A DNA stretch of 64,000 nt, from positions 1 to 64,000 of the forward strand of contig NZ_UFQQ01000007.1 of the NCBI RefSeq assembly GCF_900218015.1. The letters run 5' to 3'. The stretch comes from Rhodopseudomonas pentothenatexigens. GTDB taxonomy: Bacteria > Pseudomonadota > Alphaproteobacteria > Rhizobiales > Xanthobacteraceae. Position numbers and translations under genes: made by a program. Under the pieces are notes generated by a model. The model was not told the DNA's origin, made no database searches, and worked only from the letters and a program-made list of their open reading frames with translations. Positions 1 through 13,064 of this stretch are shown piece by piece; the stretch's first letter is position 1, and each line of letters begins with the position of its first letter.

Positions 1-652
1 TCGATACAATTGGCACCGGCCCCACGGCGGCATAAAGTCACAAATACCCATCAGCCGCCTCGGCCTGTCCGAGGACAACCTGTTGAGGCTCCACAGCTAG
101 CTGCACAAAACGTCGCGGCGGGGAAAGCCGCGGACGACGGCACGCCAACCGCGCCGCAGCGGAACTCTAAAGCATTTCCGGGGCTGATAGAATCACAAGC
201 GCAGCTCCCGATGCGCGCGTCGCGGCATTTTCCTCCGCAAACCGGCTTTTCTCGCAGCCCGAACAGGCTGGGGCAGACGGTTCGGGGACCAATGTGGCTG
301 AGCAGGCGGCAGACGGAGAAGAGCCCCGCCCGGCGGGGGACGGGACGGGGCTCTCCGATCCGGTCGCGTCGGTAGCGCCCGGACCCACGTTCAAGCGACT
401 TCGACGTCCACTCGAACGATCACGATCGGCGGCGGAATTGGCGAGGCGCTGCGCCGCACGTTCTGTGAAGGCAATGCCGCGGCGTCGGCGATGTTCCGTG
501 CAAGGATGTCGCAGCGATCCGGATTTTTGCGCACAGGGAACCCCGGCGCGGGCCGCGGCGTCATCAGCCGCCGGTATCGCTACCCGCCCGTGTCGGTTAC
601 CAATCCTCATGCGATTCGATGTCGATCGCTTCCCCTCCGGAGACCGTCTGCC
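1..652. other. Left-end stretch without a supported gene
   Basis: No reading frame here looks like a real protein. The open frames are arginine/proline-rich with no recognisable motif, typical of shadow frames in GC-rich DNA. The one clear structure is a GC-rich inverted repeat at 320-354 with a 9-bp stem (AGAGCCCCG paired with CGGGGCTCT), which could be the terminator of a gene ending left of the window. Any gene that began before position 1 cannot be judged. Confidence 0.5.
320..354. terminator. Possible hairpin terminator
   Basis: The 9-bp stem arms lie at 320-328 and 346-354 and close a GC-rich loop. There is no clear U-tract, so a REP-like hairpin is equally possible. It is too far upstream of the DUF3096 gene to be part of its leader with any confidence. 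Confidence 0.3.
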
Positions 653-808
653 ATGACAATCACCACTGCCCACATTCCCGCCATCGTTGCGCTGATCGCC
701 GGTATCCTGATTCTGGTGATGCCGCGGCTCTTGAACTTCATCGTCGCGATCTACCTGATCTGCGTCGGACTGATCGGCCTCGGTGCGCTGCGTTTCCTGC
801 ATCTTTAG
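653..808 (+). CDS. DUF3096 family small membrane protein
   Basis: A 51-residue protein that is almost entirely hydrophobic. Residues 8-28 and 29-48 form two closely spaced membrane segments separated by a Pro-Arg turn (MPRLLNF). The pattern (MTITTAHIPAIVALIAGI, then a PRLLN motif) is what I know as the DUF3096 family of alpha- and gammaproteobacterial inner-membrane peptides, whose function is unknown. I chose ATG 653 because the longer upstream frame is not hydrophobic and not conserved-looking. It stands alone 91 bp before ppdK. Confidence 0.75.
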   Translation: MTITTAHIPAIVALIAGILILVMPRLLNFIVAIYLICVGLIGLGALRFLHL

Positions 809-899
809 TCGTCTCGGGTTCCGCCGCCTTGCTTGCGACCGCCAAAACGTGGTCTAAAGCGCCCGTTTTCTGTTCCTCTTTCGCGGACCGTTGAGAGCC

Positions 900-3914
<3,015 letters not shown>

Positions 3915-3943
3915 GCCGCACTGCTCAAATCGGTCGAACTTCG

Positions 3944-3969
3944 AATGGCCGGGCATCGTCCCGGCCATT
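3944..3969 (+). terminator. Terminator hairpin after ppdK
   Basis: Perfect 10-bp stem (AATGGCCGGG at 3944-3953, its complement at 3960-3969) with a 6-nt loop, starting 30 bp after the ppdK stop. A T-rich stretch follows weakly (GGTATTTAGGG), so it is a plausible intrinsic or processing terminator. Confidence 0.6.
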
Positions 3970-4236
3970 GGTATTTAGGGCTGCTCCCGATCCGTTCCCG
4001 GTTCCACGCGCAACGTGTCGTTAACGACGTTTCCCAACGCAATCTTTACCACCGCCGTGAAGCCGCGATTCACCATGCTGTCGCGTAGTTCCGCGAACTA
4101 ACAGCTTGGCATTGCGTGTTGCGCGCGTGCATCGGCCATTAACGCACGGGCAACTTTAATCGGATAACAACGGAAACGATCAACTTGTCCGAAGCCCTCG
4201 GACTTGATCGCGAGTAAGCGTTGCGTGAGCGTATCG
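3970..4236. other. Intergenic leader between ppdK and the cell wall hydrolase gene
   Basis: Apart from the hairpin just upstream I see no gene in this stretch. It must hold the promoter of the hydrolase gene, but I cannot point to convincing -35/-10 boxes. Confidence 0.4.
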
Positions 4237-5673
4237 ATGTCAGTCATGCGTAACCGGTCGAAGGGCGCGCGGATTGCGTCCTTCGGCCTCGGGGTCTGTG
4301 TCTTCGCGACGCTGCCCAACGAAATCGGACACCAGGATATCGCGTCGCTGCTGGTTCGGCAGACCGGCGTCACCGAGCGCTGGCAGAAGCGGATGTTCGC
4401 GTCCTCGCTCGGCTCGGTGCAGGTCGCGACATTCTCGTTCGGCCGGCCGATCGGAACCTGGATGCCGCAGCTCGGCGCCGCGCGCCTCGTCAGTATCGAG
4501 GGCCGCAGCGGCGGTCTCGGAGCCACCGGCAATCCGCTGCTACGGGCGCCGTCGCGCTACCAGGCGTCGGACTATCCCAAGGTCGACCGCACCCTGAAGG
4601 GCGACCGGCTCGCGCTCGCCAGGCCCGACCAGGCGCCACATCTCGAAGTCGCTCCCGCGTCCGACGAGACGGTGCCAACTCCTTCGAGTGTCGCCGGCGC
4701 CAAGACCGCCGAACAGGTCTCGGATGTCGATGTCCATGGCGCGGCAGCCTCGCCTGATGCTTCGCCGGCGCTCGATCCCGAGCTCGCCGAGGCGCTGCAG
4801 TCGGAGCCGCTGCCACAGTACGACGGCTCGCTGCCGCCGGATGCGCCGCACCAAGCAGCCACACCCACCACCGCTGCGCAGCCGCGCGATCCGTTTTCGT
4901 TCAAGACCGCCAGCCTGTTCTTCGGCACCGGGTCGCTCGGCGGCGCCGAGGAATCGCTGGAACAGTGGCAGCCCGGCGAAGAGCCGATCATCGTGTCGCC
5001 GAACGCCGCCGACCCGGACCTGAAATCGCCGGTGTCGCGATCGGCGTCGCTCGATCCATCGGCGCCGGGAGAGACGGTGGCGGGTAAGGGCCAGGTCAAC
5101 ACCGATCACCACGTCAAGACGCCGGCCGAACGGCTAGGCCTGGCCGCGGATGCCAAGCTGCGCGCCAAGCACGAGAAGTGCCTCGCCGAGGCGGTGTATT
5201 TCGAATCCCGCGGCGAGAAGGTGCGCGGCCAGATCGCGGTGGCGCAGGTGGTGCTCAACCGCGCGTTCTCCGGCTTCTATCCGACCAACGTCTGCGGCGT
5301 GGTTTATCAGAACAAGCACCGCCGCTACGCCTGCCAGTTCACCTTCGCCTGCGACAACGTCGCCGACGTGGTCCGCGAGCCGGAGATGTGGGACCGCGCC
5401 CGCAAGATCGCCCGTGCCATGCTCGACGGCAAGCTGTGGCTGCCCGAGGTCGGCAAGTCGACGCACTACCACGCCTATTGGGTGCGGCCGTCCTGGGTCC
5501 ATGAGATGAAGAAGATGTACAAGACCGGCGTGCACACCTTCTATCGCCCGCGCGCCTGGGGCGACGGCAGCGACGCCCCGAGCTGGGGCACCGCCGCCGA
5601 AACCGCCTCGATCACCGCCCAACTCGCCGAAGCCGCCAGGAGCTCCGCGGAGATTCAGGCGAAGGGCAACTAA
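4237..5673 (+). CDS. SleB-type cell wall hydrolase
   Basis: Probably a peptidoglycan-cleaving enzyme acting in the periplasm. The C-terminal 150 residues match the Hydrolase_2/SleB catalytic domain (CLAEAVYFESRGE, then QIAVAQVVLNR and the CQFTFACD motif); the Glu of AVYFESRGE is the expected catalytic acid. Residues 10-30 form a hydrophobic N-terminal segment that may be a signal anchor, and a low-complexity Pro/Ala/Ser linker of about 250 residues separates it from the catalytic domain. The in-frame TTG at 4204 would add 11 residues; ATG 4237 gives a normal signal-anchor start. 478 aa. In non-sporulating alphaproteobacteria such proteins are generally taken as growth or division hydrolases. 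Confidence 0.8.
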   Translation: MSVMRNRSKGARIASFGLGVCVFATLPNEIGHQDIASLLVRQTGVTERWQKRMFASSLGSVQVATFSFGRPIGTWMPQLGAARLVSIEGRSGGLGATGNPLLRAPSRYQASDYPKVDRTLKGDRLALARPDQAPHLEVAPASDETVPTPSSVAGAKTAEQVSDVDVHGAAASPDASPALDPELAEALQSEPLPQYDGSLPPDAPHQAATPTTAAQPRDPFSFKTASLFFGTGSLGGAEESLEQWQPGEEPIIVSPNAADPDLKSPVSRSASLDPSAPGETVAGKGQVNTDHHVKTPAERLGLAADAKLRAKHEKCLAEAVYFESRGEKVRGQIAVAQVVLNRAFSGFYPTNVCGVVYQNKHRRYACQFTFACDNVADVVREPEMWDRARKIARAMLDGKLWLPEVGKSTHYHAYWVRPSWVHEMKKMYKTGVHTFYRPRAWGDGSDAPSWGTAAETASITAQLAEAARSSAEIQAKGN

Positions 5674-5738
5674 CAGGACAATGGCGCGTGGGCATCGACC
5701 CCGCGGTCGGTGGTATCTTCCACATGTCCCAAGCAGTC

Positions 5739-5770
5739 ATTCCGGGGCGCGCGTAGCGCGAACCCGGAAT
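5739..5770. repeat. REP-like palindrome
   Basis: ATTCCGGG-type arms at 5739-5746 and 5763-5770 enclose a second inner inverted repeat (GCGCGC, GTA, GCGCG). I recognise this as an interspersed palindrome common in Bradyrhizobium/Rhodopseudomonas intergenic DNA. It sits between two convergently transcribed genes and could also end transcription. Confidence 0.6.
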
Positions 5771-5860
5771 CTCGCGGTTTTGAAGGCGGCGCTTTGGGCG
5801 CAGCGCCTTCAGATAGTCGCTGTCTGGCTTTTGCCAAAAGCGTCTCGGCTAACCGTCTGC

Positions 5861-6736
5861 CTAAGCGTCGATGTCCAGCGCGACGTCGAAGTTGGGCGCC
5901 GAGTGCGTCAGCGCGCCGGAGGAGGCGTAGTCGACGCCGGTGGCGGCGATGCTGCTGATCGACTCGCGGGTGACGCCGCCGGAGGCTTCGAGCACGACGC
6001 GGCCGGCGCTGATCGCTACCGCCTGCTTCAGCGTGTCGAGATCCATGTTGTCGAGCAGCACGACGTCGGTGAGGCCGGTATCCAGCACCTCGCGGAGCTG
6101 ATCGAGGGTGTCGACCTCGATCTCGATTTTGACCAGATGGCCGATCTTGGCCCGCGCGGCTTCCAGCACCGGCCGGATGCCGCCGGCGACCGCGATGTGG
6201 TTGTCCTTGATCAGGATGGCGTCGTCGAGACCGAAGCGGTGGTTGAAGCCGCCGCCGCAGCGCACGGCGTATTTCTCCAGCGCGCGCAGGCCGGGCGTGG
6301 TCTTGCGGGTGCAGCAGATCCGCATCTTGCTGCCGGCGGTGTGGCGGACGTAGTCCGCGGTCAGCGTCGCGATGCCCGACAGCCGGCCGACGAAATTCAG
6401 CGCGGTGCGTTCGCCGGTCAGCACGGCGCGGGCCGGGCCGGAGATCGTCAGCACCTGAATCCCCGCCGCGACCGTGTCGCCGTCGCGGGCATGCGCCGCA
6501 ATGGTGATGTCCGGCGAGAGCTGGCGAAACGTCTCGACCGCCAGCGGCAGCCCGGCGATCACGCCGGCCTGACGCGCGACCAGAGTGGCGTGGGCCTGGG
6601 TTGCTTCCGGAATCGTCGCGATCGAGGTGACGTCGCCGGCGCGGCCGAGATCCTCGTCGAGCGCGCGGCGCACCGCGTCGGTGATCGCCAATGGCGACAG
6701 GAATGCATCGGGATGCAGCAAGGCAGACGGCAACAT
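5861..6736 (-). CDS. nadC: Nicotinate-nucleotide pyrophosphorylase (quinolinate phosphoribosyltransferase)
   Basis: Converts quinolinate and PRPP to nicotinate mononucleotide, CO2 and PPi, the third step of de novo NAD synthesis. 291 aa, the normal family length. It has the N-terminal [11 protein letters not shown] motif, the TRKTTPG loop (here [10 protein letters not shown]), the [16 protein letters not shown] active-site segment and the barrel motif VLLDNMD. It is the last gene of nadA-nadB-nadC, starting 14 bp after the nadB stop. Confidence 0.96.
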   Translation of the reverse strand: MLPSALLHPDAFLSPLAITDAVRRALDEDLGRAGDVTSIATIPEATQAHATLVARQAGVIAGLPLAVETFRQLSPDITIAAHARDGDTVAAGIQVLTISGPARAVLTGERTALNFVGRLSGIATLTADYVRHTAGSKMRICCTRKTTPGLRALEKYAVRCGGGFNHRFGLDDAILIKDNHIAVAGGIRPVLEAARAKIGHLVKIEIEVDTLDQLREVLDTGLTDVVLLDNMDLDTLKQAVAISAGRVVLEASGGVTRESISSIAATGVDYASSGALTHSAPNFDVALDIDA

Positions 6737-6750
6737 AAAGGTGGTCCTGA

Positions 6751-8367
6751 TCAGGCGAGGGCGGATTGCGCAGAGGAGCGGGGCGCACGCGCGGCACCGC
6801 CGCCGAGCGCAGCGGCGCGCTCGTGGGCCTCGGCCAGCGAGGTGGTGGTGCGTTTCGCCAGCGCCGGGTTCTCGGCCGGGAAGTCGGCGCGGTAGTGCGC
6901 GCCGCGGCTTTCGCTGCGCGCCAGCGCCGCGGTGGCGACCAATAGCGCGCTGGTCGCCATGTTGGCGAGGGTGGTCGAGGAGGTCTCGGCTTCGAGCGCC
7001 GCGAACGTCCGCACCGCCTCGGTGAGCCCTTCACGATCCCGGATCACGCCGACCTTGCCGGCCATGGTCTGGCGCAACAGCTGCTCCTGCGCCGGATCGA
7101 TCGGCGTGCTTGGCGTCTCGTGCACGTCGAGCCGCGACTTTGTGGTGACGAATTCGGTGTTGGCGATGTCCTCGGCAATCCGCGCCGCGTACACCACCGC
7201 TTCCAGCAGCGAGTTGGAAGCAAGCCGGTTGGCGCCGTGCGCGCCGGTGCAGGACACTTCGCCTGCCGCCCATAGCCCGCGCAGCGAGCTCCGGCCGTGC
7301 ATGTCCACCGCGATGCCGCCCATATGGTAGTGCGCCGCCGGCGCGATCGGGATCGGCTGGGTCACCGGATCGATCCCGGCGGAGATGCAGCTCTCGTATA
7401 CGGTCGGGAAATGCTCGGCGAAATGCGCGCCGAGCGCCTTGGTGGCGTCGAGATAGGCGCCGCGGCCGGAGGCGACTTCGGCGAATACGCCGCGGGCGAC
7501 GATATCGCGCGGCGCCAGTTCGGCGAGTGGGTGCGCGGCGAGCATGAAGCGCTTGCCCTGGCGGTTGATCAAGATCGCGCCTTCGCCGCGCAGCGCCTCG
7601 GTGGCGAGCGGCGCCGGATCGCGGCCGACCATGATGGCCGTCGGATGAAACTGAACGAATTCCGGGTCGGCAATTCGCGCGCCGGCGCGGGCCGCGATCG
7701 CCAGCCCGACGCCGCGCGCTTCGATCGGATTGGTGGTGACGGCATAGAGATGGCCGATGCCGCCGGTGGCGAGCACCACGGCGCGCGCCGCGATGTGCAT
7801 CGGCGCGCCGGCGGCGTTGCCGACCTTGCGCAGCCGCAGTCCGGCGACCGCATCGTCGTGCATCAGCAGCCCGTCGGCGAACCAGCCTTCGATCACCTTG
7901 ATCGACGGTGTGGCGCGCACCGCTTCGGTCAGCGCGCTGATGATCGCCTGGCCCGCCATGTCGCCGCGGACGTGAACGATGCGCCGCGCCGAATGCGCCG
8001 CCTCGCGGGCGACCGCCAGCCGGCCTTCGAGGTCGCGGTCGAACGGTACGCCGTAGCTGAGCAGATCGTGGATGCGCGCGGCCGCTTCGCCGGCGAGGCG
8101 GTGCGCCACCGCCTCGTCGACCAGGCCGGCGCCGACCGCGATGGTGTCGGCCGCGTGCGATTCGGCGCTGTCGCCTTCGCCGACCGCGGCGGCGATGCCG
8201 CCCTGCGCCCAAGCGCTGGAGGCGCCTTCGCCGAGCGGCGCGGCGCTGATCACGGTCACCGGACGTGGTGCCAGTTTCAATGCACAGAACAGGCCGGCGA
8301 GACCGCCGCCGACGATGACGACGTCACCATGGACGCCAAGATGTGCGAACTCGGGCGTGGTGCTCAT
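6751..8367 (-). CDS. nadB: L-aspartate oxidase
   Basis: FAD enzyme that oxidises L-aspartate to iminoaspartate, the substrate of NadA. 538 aa. The dinucleotide-binding motif [12 protein letters not shown] is at the N terminus and the ATGGIGHLY and [26 protein letters not shown] motifs of the succinate dehydrogenase/aspartate oxidase flavoprotein family follow. ATG 8367 is preferred to the TTG four codons upstream. About 93 bp separate it from nadA. Confidence 0.96.
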   Translation of the reverse strand: MSTTPEFAHLGVHGDVVIVGGGLAGLFCALKLAPRPVTVISAAPLGEGASSAWAQGGIAAAVGEGDSAESHAADTIAVGAGLVDEAVAHRLAGEAAARIHDLLSYGVPFDRDLEGRLAVAREAAHSARRIVHVRGDMAGQAIISALTEAVRATPSIKVIEGWFADGLLMHDDAVAGLRLRKVGNAAGAPMHIAARAVVLATGGIGHLYAVTTNPIEARGVGLAIAARAGARIADPEFVQFHPTAIMVGRDPAPLATEALRGEGAILINRQGKRFMLAAHPLAELAPRDIVARGVFAEVASGRGAYLDATKALGAHFAEHFPTVYESCISAGIDPVTQPIPIAPAAHYHMGGIAVDMHGRSSLRGLWAAGEVSCTGAHGANRLASNSLLEAVVYAARIAEDIANTEFVTTKSRLDVHETPSTPIDPAQEQLLRQTMAGKVGVIRDREGLTEAVRTFAALEAETSSTTLANMATSALLVATAALARSESRGAHYRADFPAENPALAKRTTTSLAEAHERAAALGGGAARAPRSSAQSALA

Positions 8368-8460
8368 GCGGCGATCCAACTCTCACGCGATGTCCGCGAA
8401 CGCCTTCGATGCACAGCGATGGCGGCACGGACGCCGTCATCGGTCACGAGCCGCGAGGGC

Positions 8461-9573
8461 TCAGTTGTTCAGGTTGATCATCCGTTCCACCGAGCGCCGG
8501 GCCGGCGCGACGATGGCGGGATCGACCGTGACCTCCTCGCGCAGATACACCAGGCTGTCGAGGATCTTCGCCAGCGTGATCCGCTTCATGTGCGGGCACA
8601 GATTGCACGGCCGCACCATCTCGACGTCGCGCAGCTCGGCCTGGACGTTGTCGGCCATCGAGCACTCGGTGATCATCACCACCCGCTTCGGGTGCTTGGT
8701 CTTCACCCAGTTGATCATGTGCGCGGTCGAACCGGTGAAGTCGGCTTCGGCCAGCACGTCCGGCGGGCATTCCGGATGCGCGATGATCTTCACGCTCGGA
8801 TCGGCCTCGCGATAGAGGCGCAGCTCGTCGCCGGTGAAGCGCTCGTGCACTTCGCAGGCGCCCTTCCAGGCGATGATCTTCACCTTGGTCTGCGACGCGA
8901 CGTACTTCGCCAGATACTGATCCGGCACCATGATCACGCGGTCGACGCCGAGGCTTTCGACCACCTGCACCGCGTTGGACGAGGTGCAGCAGATGTCGAC
9001 CTCGGCCTTCACGTCGGCCGACGTGTTGACGTAGGCGACCACCGGCACGCCGGGGAACTTTTCGCGCAGCAGGCGGACGTCGGCACCGGTGATGCTGGAG
9101 GCGAGCGAGCAGCCGGCGCGGGAATCCGGGATCAGCACGCGCTTCTCCGGGTTGAGGATCTTCGAGGTCTCCGCCATGAAGTGCACGCCGCACTGCACGA
9201 TGGTCGACGCCTTCACCTTGGTGGCTTCGATCGCGAGCTGCAGCGAATCGCCGACGATGTCGGAGACGCAGTGGAAGATTTCCGGCGTCTGATAGTTGTG
9301 CGCCAGGATCACGGCATCGCGCTCGCGCTTCAGCTCGTTGATCGCCTTGACGTAGGGCGCCATGAACGGCCACTCGACGGGCGGAATGACGTTCTGCACC
9401 TTGGCATAAAGATGCGCGGTCGCCGCCTCGACCTCCGGGGTCCAGTCGAGCGACGGCATCGGCAGTGCGCGCGCCTTCTCCGCAACGCTCAGCGGGGCGC
9501 GGGCCAGCGCACCCTGGCGTGCGTGCGGCGGCAGGCCGAAATTCTCCGGGCCATAGAGTTCAGCAAGCGGCAT
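8461..9573 (-). CDS. nadA: Quinolinate synthase A
   Basis: Condenses iminoaspartate with dihydroxyacetone phosphate to quinolinate, using a 4Fe-4S cluster. 370 aa. Expected landmarks are present: [18 protein letters not shown], the [11 protein letters not shown] cysteine region and the C-terminal [12 protein letters not shown] cysteines. A strong ribosome site (AGGGGAGG) lies 5 nt before ATG 9573. First gene of the NAD operon; the candidate NadQ operator lies 28 bp upstream. Confidence 0.96.
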   Translation of the reverse strand: MPLAELYGPENFGLPPHARQGALARAPLSVAEKARALPMPSLDWTPEVEAATAHLYAKVQNVIPPVEWPFMAPYVKAINELKRERDAVILAHNYQTPEIFHCVSDIVGDSLQLAIEATKVKASTIVQCGVHFMAETSKILNPEKRVLIPDSRAGCSLASSITGADVRLLREKFPGVPVVAYVNTSADVKAEVDICCTSSNAVQVVESLGVDRVIMVPDQYLAKYVASQTKVKIIAWKGACEVHERFTGDELRLYREADPSVKIIAHPECPPDVLAEADFTGSTAHMINWVKTKHPKRVVMITECSMADNVQAELRDVEMVRPCNLCPHMKRITLAKILDSLVYLREEVTVDPAIVAPARRSVERMINLNN

Positions 9574-9927
9574 CGACGCCTCCCCTGGTACGCGATCCGA
9601 AATATACTCAATTTGAGCATATGTCGGATTTGAGAAATCCGGCCAGAACGGCCGGCACCTTTCAATGTGCTGCGTTGAACCGCTTCCCTGAGCCGTCTGC
9701 GTCGATCGCTTCCGCTGTCAGGAACTCAAGAGGACACGACTTATCCTCATTAAGAGCAAATCTAATATAACACGCGGCTCTTTGTTCCGCCAGAGGTCGA
9801 AAGGGCTAAATCGTCACAGCAGAGTCACGCAATTGCATCGCTGCAGTGCACCGTGACCTTTACAGCCGGCCCTCTGGTTCTCTAACTCAGGTCGGCACCG
9901 ACAAGCACAATTCAAGGGGGGCGCGAC
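9574..9927. other. Divergent promoter region between nadA and acuI
   Basis: No gene. It holds the nadA ribosome site and the palindrome described separately (9602-9622). A second inverted repeat lies near 9640 (CCGGCC, 5-nt loop, GGCCGG). The rest is a relatively AT-rich stretch around 9740-9790 that probably contains promoter elements for one or both directions. Confidence 0.5.
9602..9622. promoter_or_regulatory. Candidate NadQ operator upstream of nadA
   Basis: A 21-bp palindrome in which 18 of 20 arm positions pair; the core is CTCAATTTGAG flanked by ATATA and CATAT. It lies 28 bp upstream of the nadA start, where repressor binding would block transcription. A NadQ (COG4111-type) regulator is encoded in this same window at 19650-20645, and I recall a similar CTCAA-N-TTGAG type motif for the NadQ regulon of Rhizobiales. 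The link is inferred, not demonstrated. Confidence 0.65.
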
Positions 9928-10914
9928 ATGGCGACGTTCAAGGCGATCAGGATCGACAAGGCCGAAAAGGGCACCGTTGCGGCGCTGACGCAATTCGACG
10001 ACGCCGAGCTGATGGACGGCGACGTCACCGTCGCGGTGGAATGGTCGACCCTCAACTACAAAGATGGCCTCGCTCTCACCGGCAAGGCGCCGGTGGTGCG
10101 CCGCTTTCCGATGATCGCCGGGATCGATTTCGCCGGCACCGTGATCGAGTCCTCGCATCCCGACTGGAAGGCCGGCGACAAGGTGGTGTGCAACGGCTGG
10201 GGCATGGGCGAAACCCATCTCGGCGCCTACGCGGAAAAGGCCCGCGTCAAGGGCGACTGGCTGGTACGCCTGCCGGAGTCGCTCAGCGCGCGTGACGCGA
10301 TGGCGATCGGCACCGCCGGCTACACCGCGATGCTCAGCGTGCTGGCGCTGGAGAAGCACGGCCTGACCCCGAAGGACGGCCCGGTGGTCGTCACAGGCGC
10401 GGCCGGCGGCGTAGGCTCGGTCGCGATCGCGCTGCTCTCCAAGCTCGGTTATCAGGTCATCGCCTCGACCGGCCGGGCGTCCGAAGAGGCTTACTTGCGC
10501 CAGCTCGGCGCCGCCGAGATCATCGACCGTAACGAGCTGTCCGGTCCAGCCAAGCCGCTGGCGAAGGAACGCTGGGCCGGCGGCATCGACAGCGTCGGCT
10601 CGACCACGTTGGCCAATCTGCTGTCGATGACCAAGTACCGCGGCGCGATCGCGGCCTGCGGCCTCGCCGCCGGCATGGATCTGCCCAGCTCGGTCGCCCC
10701 GTTCATTTTGCGCGGAGTGTGTCTTTACGGCATCGACTCGGTGATGTGCCCGCTGCCGGAGCGCAAGCGTGCCTGGGAACGGCTCGCAACCGACCTCGAT
10801 CCGGCAAAACTGGCGGAAATCACGCAGGAAATCAGCCTGGACCAGGTCATCGACGCCGGCGCCAAGGTGCTGGCCGGCCAGGTCCGCGGCCGGATCGTGG
10901 TGAAAATTACGTAG
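9928..10914 (+). CDS. acuI: Acryloyl-CoA reductase-type MDR oxidoreductase (AcuI/YhdH)
   Basis: Zinc-independent medium-chain dehydrogenase/reductase of 328 aa. Members reduce acryloyl-CoA (and some enones or quinones) with NADPH, linked to 3-hydroxypropionate or DMSP-derived acrylate use. The N-terminal GroES-like part has [13 protein letters not shown] and [10 protein letters not shown]; the Rossmann motif [12 protein letters not shown] is at residues 155-166. No structural-zinc cysteine cluster is seen, as expected for this subfamily. It is monocistronic as far as visible. The family is clear, the physiological substrate is inferred. Confidence 0.85.
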   Translation: MATFKAIRIDKAEKGTVAALTQFDDAELMDGDVTVAVEWSTLNYKDGLALTGKAPVVRRFPMIAGIDFAGTVIESSHPDWKAGDKVVCNGWGMGETHLGAYAEKARVKGDWLVRLPESLSARDAMAIGTAGYTAMLSVLALEKHGLTPKDGPVVVTGAAGGVGSVAIALLSKLGYQVIASTGRASEEAYLRQLGAAEIIDRNELSGPAKPLAKERWAGGIDSVGSTTLANLLSMTKYRGAIAACGLAAGMDLPSSVAPFILRGVCLYGIDSVMCPLPERKRAWERLATDLDPAKLAEITQEISLDQVIDAGAKVLAGQVRGRIVVKIT

Positions 10915-11028
10915 GGGATCGGTTAGTTCGTTCAGACTTTACCAACCAAGCTGCGCCATTCTTGCCTCAGTTTGTATGGTAAGGATCGGGTTAAACGAGT
11001 TCCACCCGCTCCCAGTAGGAGTACAGGC

Positions 11029-11592
11029 ATGTTTGCGCGCTTCGTATTCGGCGCCTTGGTTTCAGGTGCCGCGGTCCTTCCGGCGATGGCCGGTTCGATG
11101 AATGCGGACGAGGCACGCAGATTCGTCGCCAACAAGGTGTTCGCCTTCACCTGCTTCGACGGAACCCGCGGCGCAGGCCGCGTGTTCGACGACGGCGGTG
11201 CCGCCGGCCAGGTCCAGTTCTCCGGCTCCGGCCCCAACCGCTTCATGCGTCTGCCGGGCAATACGTTGCAGGTCCGCGGCGAGGCGATCTGCGCGTCGAT
11301 CAAGGGCATTCCGTTCGAGCCCTGCTTCAATCTCACCAAGACCAGCGAGCGCAGCTTCCGCGGCTCGGTGTCCGGCATGGGCTTCGCGTATTGCGACTTC
11401 CGCCATTCCGGCCGGATCCAGCTCGCCCGTGCGATCTCGCATTCGCATTCCCGCCCGCGGTCGTTGCATCCGCCCGGCACCCAGCAGCGCGCCGAAGTCA
11501 CCGCCAGCGTGCCGGTGCCGCGCGTCGAATCGGCCCGGCTCGATCCGCCCAAGGTCGAGGCCGCGCCCGAGCTGCGCCGCTCCACGGACTAA
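11029..11592 (+). CDS. Secreted hypothetical protein
   Basis: A 187-aa protein of unknown function. Residues 1-21 are a typical signal peptide ending AMA-G, so it is probably periplasmic. The body has four cysteines (FTCFDGTRG, GEAICAS, FEPCFN, YCDFR) that could form two disulfides, and a Pro-rich tail. An AGGAG ribosome site sits 7 nt before ATG 11029, which decides this start over the upstream in-frame one. It is convergent with the MocR gene, 25 bp away. Confidence 0.7.
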   Translation: MFARFVFGALVSGAAVLPAMAGSMNADEARRFVANKVFAFTCFDGTRGAGRVFDDGGAAGQVQFSGSGPNRFMRLPGNTLQVRGEAICASIKGIPFEPCFNLTKTSERSFRGSVSGMGFAYCDFRHSGRIQLARAISHSHSRPRSLHPPGTQQRAEVTASVPVPRVESARLDPPKVEAAPELRRSTD

Positions 11593-11617
11593 GTCGGATC
11601 GCGTCGCGCCGTCCACG

Positions 11618-12988
11618 TCAAGTTTCCGAATCCGCCGGCCATGTCACGCCGATGGCTGCGAGTCGCTGTAATGCGCGGCCGAGCTCGGCGCGCGTTTCCG
11701 CTGCTGTCAGGCTGATCCGGATCCGGGCAGGCGGCTCGCGGGTCACCGCGAAGGTCGCGGCCGAGACGATATCGACGCCGACTGCTCGGCATGCCGCGAT
11801 CGGGTCCGCCATCTCCGGCGGCACGGCGAGCCACGCGTGCGGCGACGGCTTGGAAGGCCCCGTCCGAGCATTCGGCAACAGTCGGCAGGCGAGCCGGTGA
11901 CGAACCGCCACCTCATCGCGCTGCCACTTCGCCCGGCGCGCGGCGGTGCCGTCTTCGATCCAGCGGCAGGCGATCTCCGCCATCAATGGCGCCAAAGGCC
12001 AGAGTGTCGTCTGCGGCTCGGCCGCGACGGCGCGTGCGACCGGTCCGGCCCCCGCAACTAATCCGAAGCGCAAGCCCGCGGCGACCGACTTCGAGAAACT
12101 CGTCACCAGCGTGCAGCGGTTCGGAATCAGCGCCGCGAGGGGCGGCGTCGCCGCCAGGGCGCCGTAGACGTCGTCCTCGATGATCTGCAGATCGCGCCGC
12201 TCGGCGACCGCGGCCACGGCGGCGCGCCGTGCTTCGCTCATCGTCGCGCCGGTCGGGTTCTGCAGCGCAGGAACCAGCACCACGACCCGCGCCGACGTCG
12301 CCCGCGCCGCACGGTCGAGCGCCTCTGGGACGATTCCCTGCGCGTCGATCGCGACGCCGTGTAGCGGCAGGCCGAGCTGGCGAGCCAACGCCTTGATACC
12401 CGGAAAGGTCAGCTCTTCGACCAGCACCGGCTCGCCGGTCGTACGGATCGCGAGCAGCACCGCCAGCAGCGCCTGCTGCGCGCCTGCCGTCGGTACGATG
12501 TCGGCGGGACGCAATGCGAGACCGCGCGCAGCGACCCAGCTCGCTGCGGTCGCGCGGGTGCGGGCAATCAGAGCCGGTGTCGGATGGTCGAGTGCGGCGG
12601 CGAGTCCTCCATCGCGCGCGATGTCCGCGAGGGCCAGATCCAGATCGGCACTCGACGGATCGATTGCCGGAACGTTGGTGGAGAGGTCGATGAAGCGGAG
12701 AGCGGAGTTATCGATCGGCTCCTTCAGCACGAACAGGACCGCTTCGCGGCTCTCGGACAACACATAGGTCCCGCGGCCGACCTCGCCGGAAACCAGATGT
12801 CTCCGGCTTGCCTCGGCATAAGCCCGGGACACGGTGCTGACGTTGACCTTGAGGCGCCAAGCCAGCTCACGATGGGTGGGGAGCTGGTCTCCCGGCCGCA
12901 ACACGCCGGTCGCGATCGCCTCGGCCAAGGCTTCGACGATGGCGACGTAGCGAACGGGATTTCTGCCGGTAAGGTCGGGCGTCCACAT
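11618..12988 (-). CDS. MocR-type GntR regulator with aminotransferase domain
   Basis: Transcription factor of the MocR/PdxR type, 456 aa. An N-terminal winged helix (GDQLPTHRELAWRLKVN, STVSRAYAE) is fused to a fold-type I aminotransferase-like effector domain with the PLP-lysine motif TSFSKSVAAGLRFG. The start at ATG 12988 gives the usual MWTPDL... MocR beginning; the upstream in-frame start would run through the operator repeats. It is divergent from an EamA transporter, which is a common MocR arrangement, so it probably controls that exporter and itself. Confidence 0.88.
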   Translation of the reverse strand: MWTPDLTGRNPVRYVAIVEALAEAIATGVLRPGDQLPTHRELAWRLKVNVSTVSRAYAEASRRHLVSGEVGRGTYVLSESREAVLFVLKEPIDNSALRFIDLSTNVPAIDPSSADLDLALADIARDGGLAAALDHPTPALIARTRATAASWVAARGLALRPADIVPTAGAQQALLAVLLAIRTTGEPVLVEELTFPGIKALARQLGLPLHGVAIDAQGIVPEALDRAARATSARVVVLVPALQNPTGATMSEARRAAVAAVAERRDLQIIEDDVYGALAATPPLAALIPNRCTLVTSFSKSVAAGLRFGLVAGAGPVARAVAAEPQTTLWPLAPLMAEIACRWIEDGTAARRAKWQRDEVAVRHRLACRLLPNARTGPSKPSPHAWLAVPPEMADPIAACRAVGVDIVSAATFAVTREPPARIRISLTAAETRAELGRALQRLAAIGVTWPADSET

Positions 12989-13064
12989 TGTTTGCCAGAC
13001 AATGTTTCGATTGACCCAAACAATGCGCCTGCAGATGATGCAAATCAACCTCTGGCCGCATTGT
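12986..13064. promoter_or_regulatory. Cluster of CATTGT half-sites, candidate MocR operator
   Basis: Four copies of one hexamer occur in 79 bp: CATTGT at 12986-12991 and 13059-13064, and its complement ACAATG at 12999-13004 and 13020-13025. Two of them extend to a 9-mer (CATTGTTTG at 12986 and CAAACAATG at 13017). The first overlaps the MocR start codon, as expected for an autoregulatory site. Paired repeats of this kind are typical of MocR/GntR operators. Confidence 0.55.

Noticed and set aside
5670-7034. Minus-strand frame overlapping nadC and nadB in another phase
   Set aside because: Arginine/proline-rich shadow of the nad genes.
7297-9633. Long plus-strand open frame opposite nadB and nadA
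   Set aside because: It is antisense to two clear enzymes and has shadow-type composition, with no domain.
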